Below, one piece after another: positions 28,670 to 38,975 of a stretch of DNA of 64,000 nt. The notes beneath the pieces are model-generated. The model had not been told where the DNA came from and searched no databases. It saw only the letters and a program-made list of their open reading frames with translations. The position numbers and the translations under genes were made by a program. The first letter of the stretch is position 1, and every line of letters starts with the position of its first letter. Origin of the DNA: Streptomyces sp. NBC_01498 (GTDB taxonomy: Bacteria; Actinomycetota; Actinomycetes; Streptomycetales; Streptomycetaceae); the NCBI RefSeq assembly GCF_036327775.1, contig NZ_CP109598.1, forward strand, positions 5,716,001 through 5,780,000, given 5' to 3'.

Positions 28670-28698
28670 TTGACATGGCCATGTGGGTTGAGGAGCCT
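28670..28698 (+). promoter_or_regulatory. Candidate promoter of the M14 carboxypeptidase gene
   Basis: A perfect TTGACA -35 hexamer (28670-28675) lies 17 bases before a weak GAGCCT -10 (28693-28698). It is placed between the whiA terminator and the carboxypeptidase start. Confidence 0.5.
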
Positions 28699-28707
28699 GA
28701 CGGCGTC

Positions 28708-28725
28708 CCGTCACGCCTGTGACGG
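28708..28725 (+). promoter_or_regulatory. Inverted repeat in the carboxypeptidase leader
   Basis: CCGTCAC (28708-28714) and GTGACGG (28719-28725) flank GCCT, just downstream of the presumed start point and 20 bases before the gene. This is a suitable position for an operator or an mRNA-stabilising hairpin. Confidence 0.45.
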
Positions 28726-28744
28726 ATCACAGCAAGGGGGGCAC

Positions 28745-31072
28745 ATGAGACGTGGAGCGAGATCCATAGTCGCGGCGGGCGCGCTGTTGCTGAGCGGAAT
28801 CACGGCAGCACCAGGAGCGTTCGCCGAGAGTTCCACCGAGAAGTCCCCTGCCGCGGCCGGGGACAGCGTGAAGGTCTTCGACGCTGGGGTCACCGCCGAG
28901 CAGGTGCCGCTGCTCCTCGCGGCCGGCCAGGACGCCCACGAGCTGGGTGAACAGGTGCCCGAGGGCGGTACCGCGAAGGTCCAGCTCTTCCTCACCGACG
29001 ACGAGGCGCGCGGCCTGGAGGCCCAGGGCGTCGACGTCACCGAACGACAGGTGTCCGCCAAAGCGGAATCCCGGCTGAGGGCGGCCGGGGACGGTGTCTT
29101 CCGTCCGTACAGCGGCCCCGGAGGTCTCCAGGAGGAGATCGTCGAGACGGCCGCGGCCCACCCCGGACTCACCAAGGTCGTCTCCCTCGGCAAGACGGTC
29201 CAGGGCAAGGACATCCTGGCCCTCAAGCTCACCAAGGGCGCGGCCAGGAGCAAGGACGGCTCCAAGCCCTCCGTCCTCTACATGTCCAACCAGCACGCCC
29301 GGGAGTGGATCACCCCCGAGATGACGCGGCGGCTGATGCACCACTATCTGGACGGCTACGGCAAGGACCGGCGGATCACGAAGCTCGTCGACTCCACCGA
29401 GATGTGGTTCGTGCTCTCCGCCAACCCCGACGGCTACGACTGGACGCACGCCGCCGACGCCAACCGCCTCTGGCGCAAGAACCTCCGTGACGTCAACGCC
29501 GACGGAGTGACCGGCCGCGGCGACGGCATCGACCTCAACCGCAACTTCACCTACAAGTGGGGCTACGACAACGAGGGTTCGTCCCCGCAGCCGACCAGCG
29601 AGACCTACCGGGGCGCGTCCCCCGGCTCCGAGCCCGAGACCCGGGCGATCGACCGCCTCCAGAAGAGGATCGGCTTCGACTACGGCGTCAACTACCACTC
29701 CGCCGCCGAACTGCTGCTCTACGGCGTGGGCTGGCAGGTCGCCATGCCGACCCCCGACGACGTGCTCTACCGCTCGCTCGCCGGCACCCCGGAGAACTCC
29801 GCCGTTCCCGGCTACTACCCGCAGGTGTCCTCCGAGCTGTACACCACCAACGGCGAGGCCGACGGACACGGCGCGAACGTCAACGGGATCCTGATGTTCA
29901 CCCCGGAGATGACCACCTGTGAGGTGGCGTCCGACAGCGTCCCCGACGACGCCTGGGTGGCGGACGACTGCCGCTCCGGCTTCAACTTCCCCGACGACGA
30001 GAAGCTGATCCAGGCGGAGTTCGCCAAGAACATCCCCTTCGCGCTCTCCGTCGCCGAGACCGCCGCCCACCCCGACCAGCCGAAGTCGTCGGTCGGCCTG
30101 AGCGCCCCCGACTTCACCCCCGACACCTTCACCACCTCCCACGCGCGCGGCGCCGACCAGGAGGTCGCCGTCACCGCCCGCAAGTCGGTGCGCGACAAGG
30201 AGCTGAACTACCGGATCAACGGCGGCCGTACGCACGACGAGACGCTCCGCGCCTGGAAGGGCGGGGAGACGTACGGCGGCGAGGACAACCTCTACTTCGA
30301 CGAGTACCGCGCCGAGGTCGAGGACGCCGATCCGGGCGACCGCGTCGAGGTCTGGTTCACCGGCCGCACCAAGAGCGGCAAGCGCACCACCAGCGACCGC
30401 TTCACCTACACCGTCGCCGAGCGGCCCCGGGCCGACGTCCTCGTGGTCGCCGACGAGGGCGCCCCCACGCAGCACGCGCGGACCTATGTCGACGCCCTGC
30501 GGGCCAACGGCCGCAGCGCCGTCGTCTGGGACGTCGCCACCCAGGGCACACCGCACCACCTGGGTGTGCTCAGCCACTACTCCACCGTCGTCCACCACAC
30601 CGGTGCCGTCGCCCCGAGCGGCGACACCCAGGTCGCCGTGCGTGACCACCTCAACGAGGGCGGCAAACTGATCGAGGCGGGCGAACAGGCGGGCGGCAAC
30701 GCGCAGGTCGGCCGTACCCGTACGAATGACTTCAGCCAGTACTACCTCGGCGCGTACGGGCGGAGCTCCACGGCCGCCGCGACCGCCTTCACCGGCGCCG
30801 GTCCGCTCCTCGGAACGTCGGGACCGCTCGCCGCGGCGACCGGCAACCCGCTGGACGCGGCCGGTACGTACACCGTCACCTCCTCCGTCCTCGCGCCGGA
30901 CCTGTTCCCGCAGTTCGCCAGCGCGGCGGCGGGAACGTACGACACCGGCACGGGTGCGGCGGCCGTCACCACGAAGGACACCGTCCTGCTCGGCTTCGGA
31001 CTGGAGCACGTCACCGGCGCGGAGCAGCGCGCGGCGCTGCTCGGAAAGGCACTGGGGGCCCTGAGGCGCTGA
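28745..31072 (+). CDS. Secreted M14-family zinc carboxypeptidase
   Basis: 775 residues from ATG 28745, preceded by AAGGGGGG. A Sec signal peptide (IVAAGALLLSGITAAPGAFA) is followed by a propeptide-like region to about residue 120. The catalytic domain shows NQHAREW near 183 (His and Glu zinc ligands), DLNRNFTYKWG, VNYHSAAELLLY near 317 (third ligand) and LMFTPEM near 386 (general base Glu). Downstream are a beta-sandwich-like segment and a ThuA/glutamine-amidotransferase-like region (ADVLVVADEG, STVVHHTGAV) that extends it well beyond pancreatic-type enzymes. Family members remove C-terminal residues from peptides outside the cell. It has its own promoter and is bounded by terminators on both sides. 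Confidence 0.93.
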   Translation: MRRGARSIVAAGALLLSGITAAPGAFAESSTEKSPAAAGDSVKVFDAGVTAEQVPLLLAAGQDAHELGEQVPEGGTAKVQLFLTDDEARGLEAQGVDVTERQVSAKAESRLRAAGDGVFRPYSGPGGLQEEIVETAAAHPGLTKVVSLGKTVQGKDILALKLTKGAARSKDGSKPSVLYMSNQHAREWITPEMTRRLMHHYLDGYGKDRRITKLVDSTEMWFVLSANPDGYDWTHAADANRLWRKNLRDVNADGVTGRGDGIDLNRNFTYKWGYDNEGSSPQPTSETYRGASPGSEPETRAIDRLQKRIGFDYGVNYHSAAELLLYGVGWQVAMPTPDDVLYRSLAGTPENSAVPGYYPQVSSELYTTNGEADGHGANVNGILMFTPEMTTCEVASDSVPDDAWVADDCRSGFNFPDDEKLIQAEFAKNIPFALSVAETAAHPDQPKSSVGLSAPDFTPDTFTTSHARGADQEVAVTARKSVRDKELNYRINGGRTHDETLRAWKGGETYGGEDNLYFDEYRAEVEDADPGDRVEVWFTGRTKSGKRTTSDRFTYTVAERPRADVLVVADEGAPTQHARTYVDALRANGRSAVVWDVATQGTPHHLGVLSHYSTVVHHTGAVAPSGDTQVAVRDHLNEGGKLIEAGEQAGGNAQVGRTRTNDFSQYYLGAYGRSSTAAATAFTGAGPLLGTSGPLAAATGNPLDAAGTYTVTSSVLAPDLFPQFASAAAGTYDTGTGAAAVTTKDTVLLGFGLEHVTGAEQRAALLGKALGALRR

Positions 31073-32272
<1,200 letters not shown>

Positions 32273-32307
32273 CAGCCGCGCTGGAGACAGGGCAACTCCC
32301 GATGTGA

Positions 32308-32355
32308 ACGACAGGGCTCGTGCGGCGCGACGTGGCGCCGGCCGGGCCCTGTCGT
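32308..32355 (+). terminator. Hairpin between gap and pgk (attenuator or terminator)
   Basis: ACGACAGGGC (32308-32317) pairs perfectly with GCCCTGTCGT (32346-32355) around a GC-rich loop. Such a structure after gap could reduce read-through into pgk or end a gap-only transcript. Confidence 0.6.
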
Positions 32356-32436
32356 CCGTGTGCCGCCTGTGCTCGCCCCGCTGTCCGCCCGTGCGCGTCA
32401 CGGGCCGTGGAGCCGCTCCCAAGGAGTCACTGATAC

Positions 32437-33648
32437 ATGAAGACGATCGACGAACTTCTCGACGAAGGGGTCACCGGCAAGCGCGTCTTCGTCCGGGCCG
32501 ACCTCAACGTGCCGCTCGACGGCACCACCATCACCGACGACGGCCGCATCCGCGCCGTGCTCCCGACCGTCTCCCGGCTCGCCGGGGCCGGCGCCCGGGT
32601 GATCGTGGCCTCCCACCTCGGCCGCCCGAAGGGCGCGCCGGACCCCGCCTTCTCGCTGGCCCCCGCCGCCGCGCGGCTCGGTGAACTCCTCGGCGCCGAC
32701 GTCGCGTTCGCGACCGACACCGTCGGCGACTCCGCCAAGGCCGTCGTCGCCGCGCTCGGGGACGGACAGGTCGCCGTCGTGGAGAACCTGCGCTTCAACG
32801 CCGGGGAGACCTCGAAGGACGCCGCCGAGCGCGGCGCCTTCGCCGACCGGCTCGCCGAACTGGCCGACCTCTACGTGGGCGACGGCTTCGGCGCCGTCCA
32901 CCGCGCGCACGCCTCGGTCGTCGACCTGCCGGCCCGGCTCCCGCACGCGGCGGGCGGTCTCATCGCCACCGAGGTCGGGGTGCTCAAGAAGCTCACCGAG
33001 AACGTCGCCCGGCCGTACGCGGTCGTCCTCGGCGGCGCCAAGGTCTCCGACAAGCTCGGCGTCATCGACCATCTGCTGGAGAAGGCCGACCGCATCCTGA
33101 TCGGCGGCGGCATGGCGTACACCTTCCTCAAGGCCCAGGGTCACGAGGTCGGAGTCTCGCTGCTCCAGGAGGACCAGATCCCGGCCGTCCAGGAGTATCT
33201 GAAGCGCGCCGAGGAGCGGGGCGTGGAATTCGTCCTGCCGGTCGACGTCCTGGTCGCGTCCGCCTTCCCCGACCTGAAGACGAAGGCGCCCGCCCACCCG
33301 CAGACCGTCCCCGTCGACGCCATCCCCGCCGACGGGATGGGCCTGGACAACGGTCCGGAGACCAACCGGCTGTACGCGGCGAAGCTCGCCGACGCGGCCA
33401 CCGTCTTCTGGAACGGCCCCATGGGCGTCTTCGAGCACCCCGACTACGCCGAGGGCACCCGGGCCGTCGCCCAGGCCCTGATCGACTCCGACGCCTTCAC
33501 GGTCGTCGGCGGTGGCGACTCCGCCGCCGCCGTCCGGATCCTCGGCTTCGACGAAACCGCATTCGGCCACATTTCGACCGGTGGCGGCGCCAGCCTCGAA
33601 TATCTCGAAGGCAAGACGCTTCCCGGCCTCGCCGCTCTGGAGGACTGA
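32437..33648 (+). CDS. pgk: Phosphoglycerate kinase
   Basis: 403 residues from ATG 32437. Signature [14 protein letters not shown] is near the N-terminus, then [53 protein letters not shown] and the nucleotide-loop [14 protein letters not shown]. It transfers phosphate from 1,3-bisphosphoglycerate to ADP. Full length for the family. It stops seven bases before tpiA, so the two are translated from one message. Confidence 0.98.
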   Translation: MKTIDELLDEGVTGKRVFVRADLNVPLDGTTITDDGRIRAVLPTVSRLAGAGARVIVASHLGRPKGAPDPAFSLAPAAARLGELLGADVAFATDTVGDSAKAVVAALGDGQVAVVENLRFNAGETSKDAAERGAFADRLAELADLYVGDGFGAVHRAHASVVDLPARLPHAAGGLIATEVGVLKKLTENVARPYAVVLGGAKVSDKLGVIDHLLEKADRILIGGGMAYTFLKAQGHEVGVSLLQEDQIPAVQEYLKRAEERGVEFVLPVDVLVASAFPDLKTKAPAHPQTVPVDAIPADGMGLDNGPETNRLYAAKLADAATVFWNGPMGVFEHPDYAEGTRAVAQALIDSDAFTVVGGGDSAAAVRILGFDETAFGHISTGGGASLEYLEGKTLPGLAALED

Positions 33649-33655
33649 CCAACTG

Positions 33656-34456
33656 ATGGCAGCTGACACCCCGACCGAGAAGACCGCCCGTACCCCGCTG
33701 ATGGCGGGCAACTGGAAGATGAACCTCAACCACCTCGAGGCCATCGCGCACGTCCAGAAGCTCGCCTTCGCGCTGACCGACAAGGACCACGACGCGGTCG
33801 AGACGGCCGTCCTGGTGCCGTTCACCGACCTGCGCTCCGTGCAGACACTGGTCGACGGCGACAAGCTCAAGATCAAGTACGGCGCCCAGGACATCTCCCG
33901 GCACGACTCCGGCGCGTACACCGGCGAGGTCTCCGGGCCGATGCTGGCGAAGCTGAAGTGCGCGTATGTGGCCGTCGGCCACAGCGAGCGCCGGCAGTAC
34001 CACGCCGAGACGGACGAGGTCTGCAACGCCAAGGTCAAGGCCGCGTACAAGCACGGGCTGACCCCCATCCTCTGCATCGGCGAGGGCCTGGACATCCGCA
34101 AGGCGGGCGAGCAGGTCCCGTACACGCTCGCGCAGCTCGACGGCGGTCTGAAGGACATCCCGGCCGACCAGGCCGAGTCGGTCGTGATCGCGTACGAGCC
34201 GGTGTGGGCCATCGGCACCGGCGAGGTCGCCACTCCTGAGGACGCCCAGGAGGTGTGCGGGGCGATCCGTGCCCGGCTCGGTGAGCTGTACTCGCCCGAG
34301 CTGGCCGAGCGGGTCCGTATCCAGTACGGCGGTTCGGTGAAGGCCGGGAACGTGGGTGCGATCATGGCGCAGCCGGACGTGGACGGCGCCCTGGTCGGCG
34401 GTGCGGCACTGGACGCCGAGGAGTTCGTCAAGATCGTCAGGTTCCGTGACCAGTAA
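33656..34456 (+). CDS. tpiA: Triosephosphate isomerase
   Basis: 266 residues from ATG 33656, with GGAGGAC overlapping the pgk stop as ribosome site. Blocks: [13 protein letters not shown] (catalytic Lys), [11 protein letters not shown] (catalytic His), [17 protein letters not shown] (catalytic Glu) and [11 protein letters not shown] for phosphate binding. It interconverts dihydroxyacetone phosphate and glyceraldehyde 3-phosphate. A 12-residue Thr-rich N-terminal extension is typical of actinomycetes. Followed by a clear terminator before secG. Confidence 0.98.
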   Translation: MAADTPTEKTARTPLMAGNWKMNLNHLEAIAHVQKLAFALTDKDHDAVETAVLVPFTDLRSVQTLVDGDKLKIKYGAQDISRHDSGAYTGEVSGPMLAKLKCAYVAVGHSERRQYHAETDEVCNAKVKAAYKHGLTPILCIGEGLDIRKAGEQVPYTLAQLDGGLKDIPADQAESVVIAYEPVWAIGTGEVATPEDAQEVCGAIRARLGELYSPELAERVRIQYGGSVKAGNVGAIMAQPDVDGALVGGAALDAEEFVKIVRFRDQ

Positions 34457-34487
34457 GTAGGCGACCGCGCGGATCCGTCGTACCCTG

Positions 34488-34531
34488 ACGGGGGCCGAGC
34501 GGGCATGCTCAGCTGTGCCGCCGGCCCCCGT
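34488..34531 (+). terminator. tpiA terminator
   Basis: ACGGGGGCCG (34488-34497) and CGGCCCCCGT (34522-34531) pair perfectly; GGCA and TGCC within the loop can extend the fold. TTGTCCCTC follows. It separates the glycolytic genes from secG. Confidence 0.8.
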
Positions 34532-34618
34532 TGTCCCTCGCAGTCTGTTCCGTCAGTCTGTGCGGTCCCGTTCAGTCCCGATTCAATTCGAGAGAATTCC
34601 GGAAAGTAGGGTCCAGCC

Positions 34619-34855
34619 GTGATTATGGGGTTCTCGATCGCCCTGATCGTCTTCAGCCTGCTGCTGATGCTGCTGGTGCTGATGCACAAGGGGAAGGGCG
34701 GCGGCCTCTCCGACATGTTCGGTGGCGGCATGCAGTCGTCCGTCGGTGGTTCCTCGGTCGCCGAGCGCAACCTCGACCGCATCACCATCGTGGTCGGTAT
34801 GGGATGGTTCGCCTGCATTGTCGTGCTTGGCCTGCTGATGAAGCTGGACAACTGA
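34619..34855 (+). CDS. secG: Preprotein translocase subunit SecG
   Basis: 78 residues from GTG 34619; ATG 34625 is a possible alternative. Two hydrophobic helices (GFSIALIVFSLLLMLLVLMHKGKGGGLSDMFGGG and ITIVVGMGWFACIVVLGLLMKL) flank the conserved KGKGGGLSDMFGGG turn. SecG assists SecYE and SecA in protein export through the inner membrane. The place right after tpiA is the classic actinobacterial and firmicute arrangement. AT-rich sequence with GAATTC motifs (34582-34605) precedes it and may hold its promoter. Confidence 0.95.
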   Translation: MIMGFSIALIVFSLLLMLLVLMHKGKGGGLSDMFGGGMQSSVGGSSVAERNLDRITIVVGMGWFACIVVLGLLMKLDN

Positions 34856-35034
34856 CCAGTCGTACGGTACGTCGCCCGGGGCGCGGCCTATCATGAGGCC
34901 CTGCGTCCCGGCGGTAAGGGTGTGACTCCGCTCACCGGACGCGTGTTTGGCCATACGTGGACGGGGCGCCCGACAGCGGAGCCGCCTCTCGACGCTTGAT
35001 GCTTGCGGCACCATTCACGCAGGGAGTTACGACC

Positions 35035-35370
35035 GTGGCAAGTGGCAACGCGATCCGGGGAAGCCGGGTCGGAGCGGGGCCGATGGGCGAGGCCGAGCGT
35101 GGCGAGTCCGCGCCACGCGCGCGCATCTCCTTCTGGTGCTCCAACAGGCACGAGACGCAGCCGAGCTTCGCCAGTGACGCGCAGATCCCGGACATCTGGG
35201 ACTGCCCCCGCTGCGGCTTCCCGGCCGGCCAGGACCCGGACAACCCGCCGGACCCGCCGCGCACCGAGCCCTACAAGACCCACCTCGCCTACGTACGCGA
35301 GCGGCGCACGGACGCGGACGGCGAAGCGATCCTCGCCGAGGCCCTCGCCAAACTGCGTGGCGAGATCTAG
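35035..35370 (+). CDS. rbpA: RNA polymerase-binding protein RbpA
   Basis: 111 residues from GTG 35035, with GGGAG upstream; longer upstream readings lack a ribosome site. The sequence ASGNAIRGSRVGAGPMGEAERG is the RbpA N-terminal/core linker, RISFWCSNRHETQPSFASD and WDCPRCGFPAG form the zinc-binding core domain, and the end (DADGEAILAEALAKLRGEI) is the sigma-interaction domain. RbpA binds primary-type sigma factors and stabilises the open promoter complex; it is an essential or growth-limiting actinobacterial factor. A consensus SigR promoter, as described for rbpA in S. coelicolor, was not found by eye in the 180 bases upstream. Confidence 0.95.
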   Translation: MASGNAIRGSRVGAGPMGEAERGESAPRARISFWCSNRHETQPSFASDAQIPDIWDCPRCGFPAGQDPDNPPDPPRTEPYKTHLAYVRERRTDADGEAILAEALAKLRGEI

Positions 35371-35377
35371 ACACTGA

Positions 35378-35409
35378 TCCGGCCGGACCCCCGAGGGGAT
35401 CCGGCCGGA
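35378..35409 (+). terminator. rbpA terminator
   Basis: TCCGGCCGGA occurs at 35378-35387 and 35400-35409. Because it is its own complement, the two copies pair, with CCCC/GGGG extending inwards to a CGA loop and one bulged A. Confidence 0.75.
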
Positions 35410-35479
35410 GCCGTCTTCGCGACCGCCCGTTGTCAGTGGCATCCCCTACGGTCCCCACAGGACGACCGAGGGGGACGAG

Positions 35480-36712
35480 GTGACCACACACGGGGTGACG
35501 GCCGGCACGGCGGTGACGGACACCGCACGGGCGCCCGCGTGGCGCGGCGGATTCGGGCGGCTCTGGAGCGCCGCGATCATCTCCCGGTTCGGCGACGGAC
35601 TGCGCACCGCCGCGCTGCCGCTGCTCGCCGCCTCGCTCACCGACGACCCGCTGCTCATCGCCTCGGTGACGGCCTGCGGTTTTCTGCCCTGGCTGCTGTT
35701 CGGCCTGCTGGGCGGGGCCCTCGCCGACCGGGTGGACCAGCGCCGCGCGATGTGGACCGCCGACCTGCTGCGCGCCGCCCTGATGGCAGGCTTCGCACTC
35801 GCCGTGGCGCTGGACCTCGCCGGTATCGCGCTGCTCCTCGCCCTGGCGTTCCTGCTCACCACCGTCCAGACGCTTTTCGACAACGCCGCCACGGCCCTGC
35901 TGCCCGCCGTCGTCCCCCGATCCGCGCTCGCCGGTGCCAACGCCCGTCTCATGGCGGGCCAGCAGGTCGCCGGCGGCTTCCTGGGGGCTCCGCTGGTCCC
36001 CGCCCTGCTGGTCCTCGGCGCCTCCGCGCCGTTCACGGTCAACGCCGCCACGTATCTCGTCGGCGCGCTGCTCATCGCCTCCCTGCGGACGCGCGCACCG
36101 GACAGGGCCCCGAAAGCGGTCGGCGGCACCCTGCGGGCGGAGATGGCGGAGGGGATGCGCACCCTGTGGCGGGACGGCCCGCTCCGGGGCCTCGCCGTGG
36201 CGACAGCTCTGTCGAACGTCGGCATCGGTGCGCTGATCGCCACGCTGGTGCTGCACATCACCGGCTGGCTGGACGCGGGCAACAGCGGGTACGCGGCGGC
36301 CCTCACCGCGTACGGCGCCGCCAGTGTCGCGGGCGGACTCCTGGCACCCCGCCTCGCGCTCCGGATCGGCCGAATACGGAGCGTCCTCGTCGCGGGGATC
36401 GTCCAGACCTGCGCGCTCCTCGTACTCGGCACGGTCCGTGAACTGTGGGCGGCGATCGGTGTGATGGCGCTGTTCGGCGTGATGGGCATGGTCTGGAACG
36501 TGAACCAGGCGACGCTCGTGCAGGAGCGGAGCCCCGCCGGGATGCTGGGCCGCATCAGCTCCGCCTTCCGCACGCTCGCCGTCGCCGGGGCACCCCTCGG
36601 CGCGCTCCTCGGCGGTCTGGCCGCGAGCGCCTGGGGGCTGAACGCGCCCGCGCTGCTGGCGGCCGGAGCGTTCACGCTCGCCGTCGCCTCGCTGGGCGTT
36701 CTGATCAATTAG
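35480..36712 (+). CDS. MFS transporter (macrolide-exporter-like)
   Basis: 410 residues from GTG 35480, behind GAGGGGGACGAGG. About twelve hydrophobic segments are seen. The first (FGRLWSAAIISRFGDGLRTAALPLLAASLT) and the loop GGALADRVDQRRAMWTADLLRA are typical of the DitE/MefA-like drug-efflux branch; the second half repeats the loop as APRLALRIGRIRSVLV. It is a proton-driven exporter in the plasma membrane; the substrate is unknown. It stands between the rbpA terminator and pgi, with its own start but no clear terminator after it. Confidence 0.87.
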   Translation: MTTHGVTAGTAVTDTARAPAWRGGFGRLWSAAIISRFGDGLRTAALPLLAASLTDDPLLIASVTACGFLPWLLFGLLGGALADRVDQRRAMWTADLLRAALMAGFALAVALDLAGIALLLALAFLLTTVQTLFDNAATALLPAVVPRSALAGANARLMAGQQVAGGFLGAPLVPALLVLGASAPFTVNAATYLVGALLIASLRTRAPDRAPKAVGGTLRAEMAEGMRTLWRDGPLRGLAVATALSNVGIGALIATLVLHITGWLDAGNSGYAAALTAYGAASVAGGLLAPRLALRIGRIRSVLVAGIVQTCALLVLGTVRELWAAIGVMALFGVMGMVWNVNQATLVQERSPAGMLGRISSAFRTLAVAGAPLGALLGGLAASAWGLNAPALLAAGAFTLAVASLGVLIN

Positions 36713-36781
36713 GTTGGGAGGGCAGCTGGGCACCGCACTCACGCAGGCAGTCACGTACGAGAAGAAGTGGGCTGAAGCAAG

Positions 36782-38461
36782 ATGTCCGAGAACAAGGCAG
36801 AAGGCCGCGCCAGGCTCAACCGGACGCCCGAGTGGAGCGCACTGGGCACGCACCGCGAGCAGTTGGGGGAGACGAGCCTGCGCGAGCTGTTCGCCGAGGA
36901 CCCGGCACGCGGCACCGGCTACACGCTCCGGGTCGGTGACCTCTATCTCGACTACTCCAAGCACCTGGTGACGGACGAGACGCTCACCCTCCTGCGCGAC
37001 CTGGCCGCCGCCACGGGCGTCGCCGGGCTGCGCGACGCGATGTTCCGCGGCGAGAAGATCAACACCACCGAGGACCGGGCGGTGCTGCACACCGCCCTGC
37101 GCGCGCCGCGGGACGCCGTGGTCGAGGTCGACGGCGAGAACGTCGTACCGGGCGTGCACGCCGTCCTGGACAGGATGGCCGCCTTCGCCGACAAGGTCAG
37201 GGCCGGCGAATGGCTCGGCCACACGGGCCGCCCCGTCCGCAACATCGTCAACATCGGCATCGGCGGCTCCGACCTCGGCCCCGCGATGGCCTACGACGCG
37301 CTGAAGTCCTTCACCCACCGCGACCTGACAGTCCGTTTCGTGTCGAACGTCGACGGCGCCGACCTGCACGAGGCCGTCCGCGACCTGGACGCCGCCGAGA
37401 CGCTGTTCGTCATCGCGTCCAAGACGTTCACCACCATCGAGACCATCACCAACGCCACCTCGGCCCGCAACTGGCTGCTGACCGAGCTCCAGTCCGACGA
37501 GGAGGCCGTCGCCAAGCACTTCGTGGCGCTCTCCACCAACGGCGACAAAGTCTCCGAGTTCGGTATCGACACGGCGAACATGTTCGAGTTCTGGGACTGG
37601 GTCGGCGGCCGCTACTCGTTCGACTCCGCCATCGGCCTCAGTCTGATGATCGCCATCGGCCCCGGCCACTTCCGCGAGATGCTCGACGGCTTCCACCTCG
37701 TCGACGAGCACTTCCGCACCGCGCCCCCGGAGTCCAACGCGCCGCTGCTCCTCGGCCTGTTGGGGATCTGGTACGGCTCCTTCTTCGACGCCCAGTCGCA
37801 CGCCGTCCTGCCCTACAGCCACTATCTGTCCCGCTTCACGGCGTACCTCCAGCAGCTCGACATGGAGTCCAACGGCAAGTCGGTGAACCGGGACGGCGAG
37901 CCCGTGGACTGGCAGACCGGACCGGTCGTCTGGGGCACCCCCGGCACCAACGGGCAGCACGCCTACTATCAGTTGATCCACCAGGGCACGAAGGTCATCC
38001 CCGCCGACTTCATCGGCTTCGCCCGCCCGGTGGACGATCTGCCGCACCGCCTGGTCGCCCAGCACGACCTGCTGATGGCCAACTTCTTCGCGCAGACCCA
38101 GGCACTGGCCTTCGGCAGGACGCCGGACGAGGTGCGCGCCGAGGGCGTCCCCGACGCACTCGTCCCGCACAAGACGTTCCGGGGCAACCACCCCACCACC
38201 ACGATCCTCGCGAAGTCCCTGACCCCCTCCGTACTCGGCCAGTTGATCGCGCTGTACGAGCACAAGGTCTTCGTCCAGGGCGCGGTGTGGAACATCGACT
38301 CCTTCGACCAGTGGGGCGTCGAACTCGGCAAGGTCCTCGCCAAGGAGATCGAGCCGGTCCTCACCCAGATCGACGGCGGCCGGGAGACCCCGGACACCAC
38401 GCCGCTGGACGCCTCGACGGCCGAACTGGTCGCGAAGTACCGGGCGCTGCGGGGGCGTTGA
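36782..38461 (+). CDS. pgi: Glucose-6-phosphate isomerase
   Basis: 559 residues from ATG 36782. Signatures include [81 protein letters not shown] and [29 protein letters not shown], with active-site Glu and His in the last; [10 protein letters not shown] lies near the end. It interconverts glucose 6-phosphate and fructose 6-phosphate, joining glycolysis to the pentose phosphate genes on the other strand downstream. Normal family length. The PH-domain gene follows after four bases, so the three are probably one transcript. Confidence 0.98.
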   Translation: MSENKAEGRARLNRTPEWSALGTHREQLGETSLRELFAEDPARGTGYTLRVGDLYLDYSKHLVTDETLTLLRDLAAATGVAGLRDAMFRGEKINTTEDRAVLHTALRAPRDAVVEVDGENVVPGVHAVLDRMAAFADKVRAGEWLGHTGRPVRNIVNIGIGGSDLGPAMAYDALKSFTHRDLTVRFVSNVDGADLHEAVRDLDAAETLFVIASKTFTTIETITNATSARNWLLTELQSDEEAVAKHFVALSTNGDKVSEFGIDTANMFEFWDWVGGRYSFDSAIGLSLMIAIGPGHFREMLDGFHLVDEHFRTAPPESNAPLLLGLLGIWYGSFFDAQSHAVLPYSHYLSRFTAYLQQLDMESNGKSVNRDGEPVDWQTGPVVWGTPGTNGQHAYYQLIHQGTKVIPADFIGFARPVDDLPHRLVAQHDLLMANFFAQTQALAFGRTPDEVRAEGVPDALVPHKTFRGNHPTTTILAKSLTPSVLGQLIALYEHKVFVQGAVWNIDSFDQWGVELGKVLAKEIEPVLTQIDGGRETPDTTPLDASTAELVAKYRALRGR

Positions 38462-38465
38462 TCCG

Positions 38466-38975
38466 ATGACCGAGGGGGAGCGGCAGCCCGGACGGACCCT
38501 CAGACCGCCCGGCAACACACTCGACGTGCGGGCGGTCGCCTGGTGGCGGACCCGCTGGCTGCTGCTCACCCTGGCACCGGTCGCGGTCCTCGGGATCCTG
38601 GGCGCGCTGATAGCCCCGGCCCGGACCTGGCTGCTGGCGCCGGCGGCCGTCCTCGCGGTGGTCGGCCTGGCCTGCGCGGTGTTCATGCCGCGGTGGTGGT
38701 TCCGGGTGCACCGCTGGGAGGTGACGGACGAGGCGGTCTACGTCCGTACCGGCTACTTCTGGCAGGAGTGGCGGATCGCGCCGATGTCCCGGATACAGAC
38801 CGTGGACACCGTACGGGGGCCGCTGGAGCAGCTGTTCACGCTCTCCACCGTCGTCGTCACGACCGCCTCCGCGAAGGGCGCGATACGGATCGCGGGACTC
38901 GGCCACGAGCCGGCCGCCGAACTGGCCGAGCGGCTGACCCGGATCACGCAGGCGACGCCCGGGGACGCCACATGA
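38466..38975 (+). CDS. Bacterial PH-domain membrane protein (YdbS-like)
   Basis: 169 residues from ATG 38466. Two hydrophobic helices (WWRTRWLLLTLAPVAVLGILGALI and WLLAPAAVLAVVGLACAVF) are followed by a bPH2 domain: WWFRVHRWEVTDEAVYVRTGYFWQEWRIAPMSRIQTVDTVRGPLEQLFTL. This is the short partner of YdbS/YdbT pairs, membrane proteins of unknown function; Bacillus members help resist certain antimicrobials. It overlaps the next, longer PH-domain gene by four bases (ATGA), which supports a two-protein complex. Confidence 0.85.
   Translation: MTEGERQPGRTLRPPGNTLDVRAVAWWRTRWLLLTLAPVAVLGILGALIAPARTWLLAPAAVLAVVGLACAVFMPRWWFRVHRWEVTDEAVYVRTGYFWQEWRIAPMSRIQTVDTVRGPLEQLFTLSTVVVTTASAKGAIRIAGLGHEPAAELAERLTRITQATPGDAT

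Noticed and set aside
28031..31072. A single open frame running from within whiA through the intergenic region into the carboxypeptidase gene
   Set aside because: The upstream part lies out of frame within whiA, crosses a 17-bp perfect terminator and a TTGACA promoter, and precedes a clear signal peptide and ribosome site at 28745; it is open only because GC-rich DNA has few stops.
34860..35034. SigR-type promoter before rbpA
   Set aside because: No GGAAT with a correctly spaced GTT could be found by eye.
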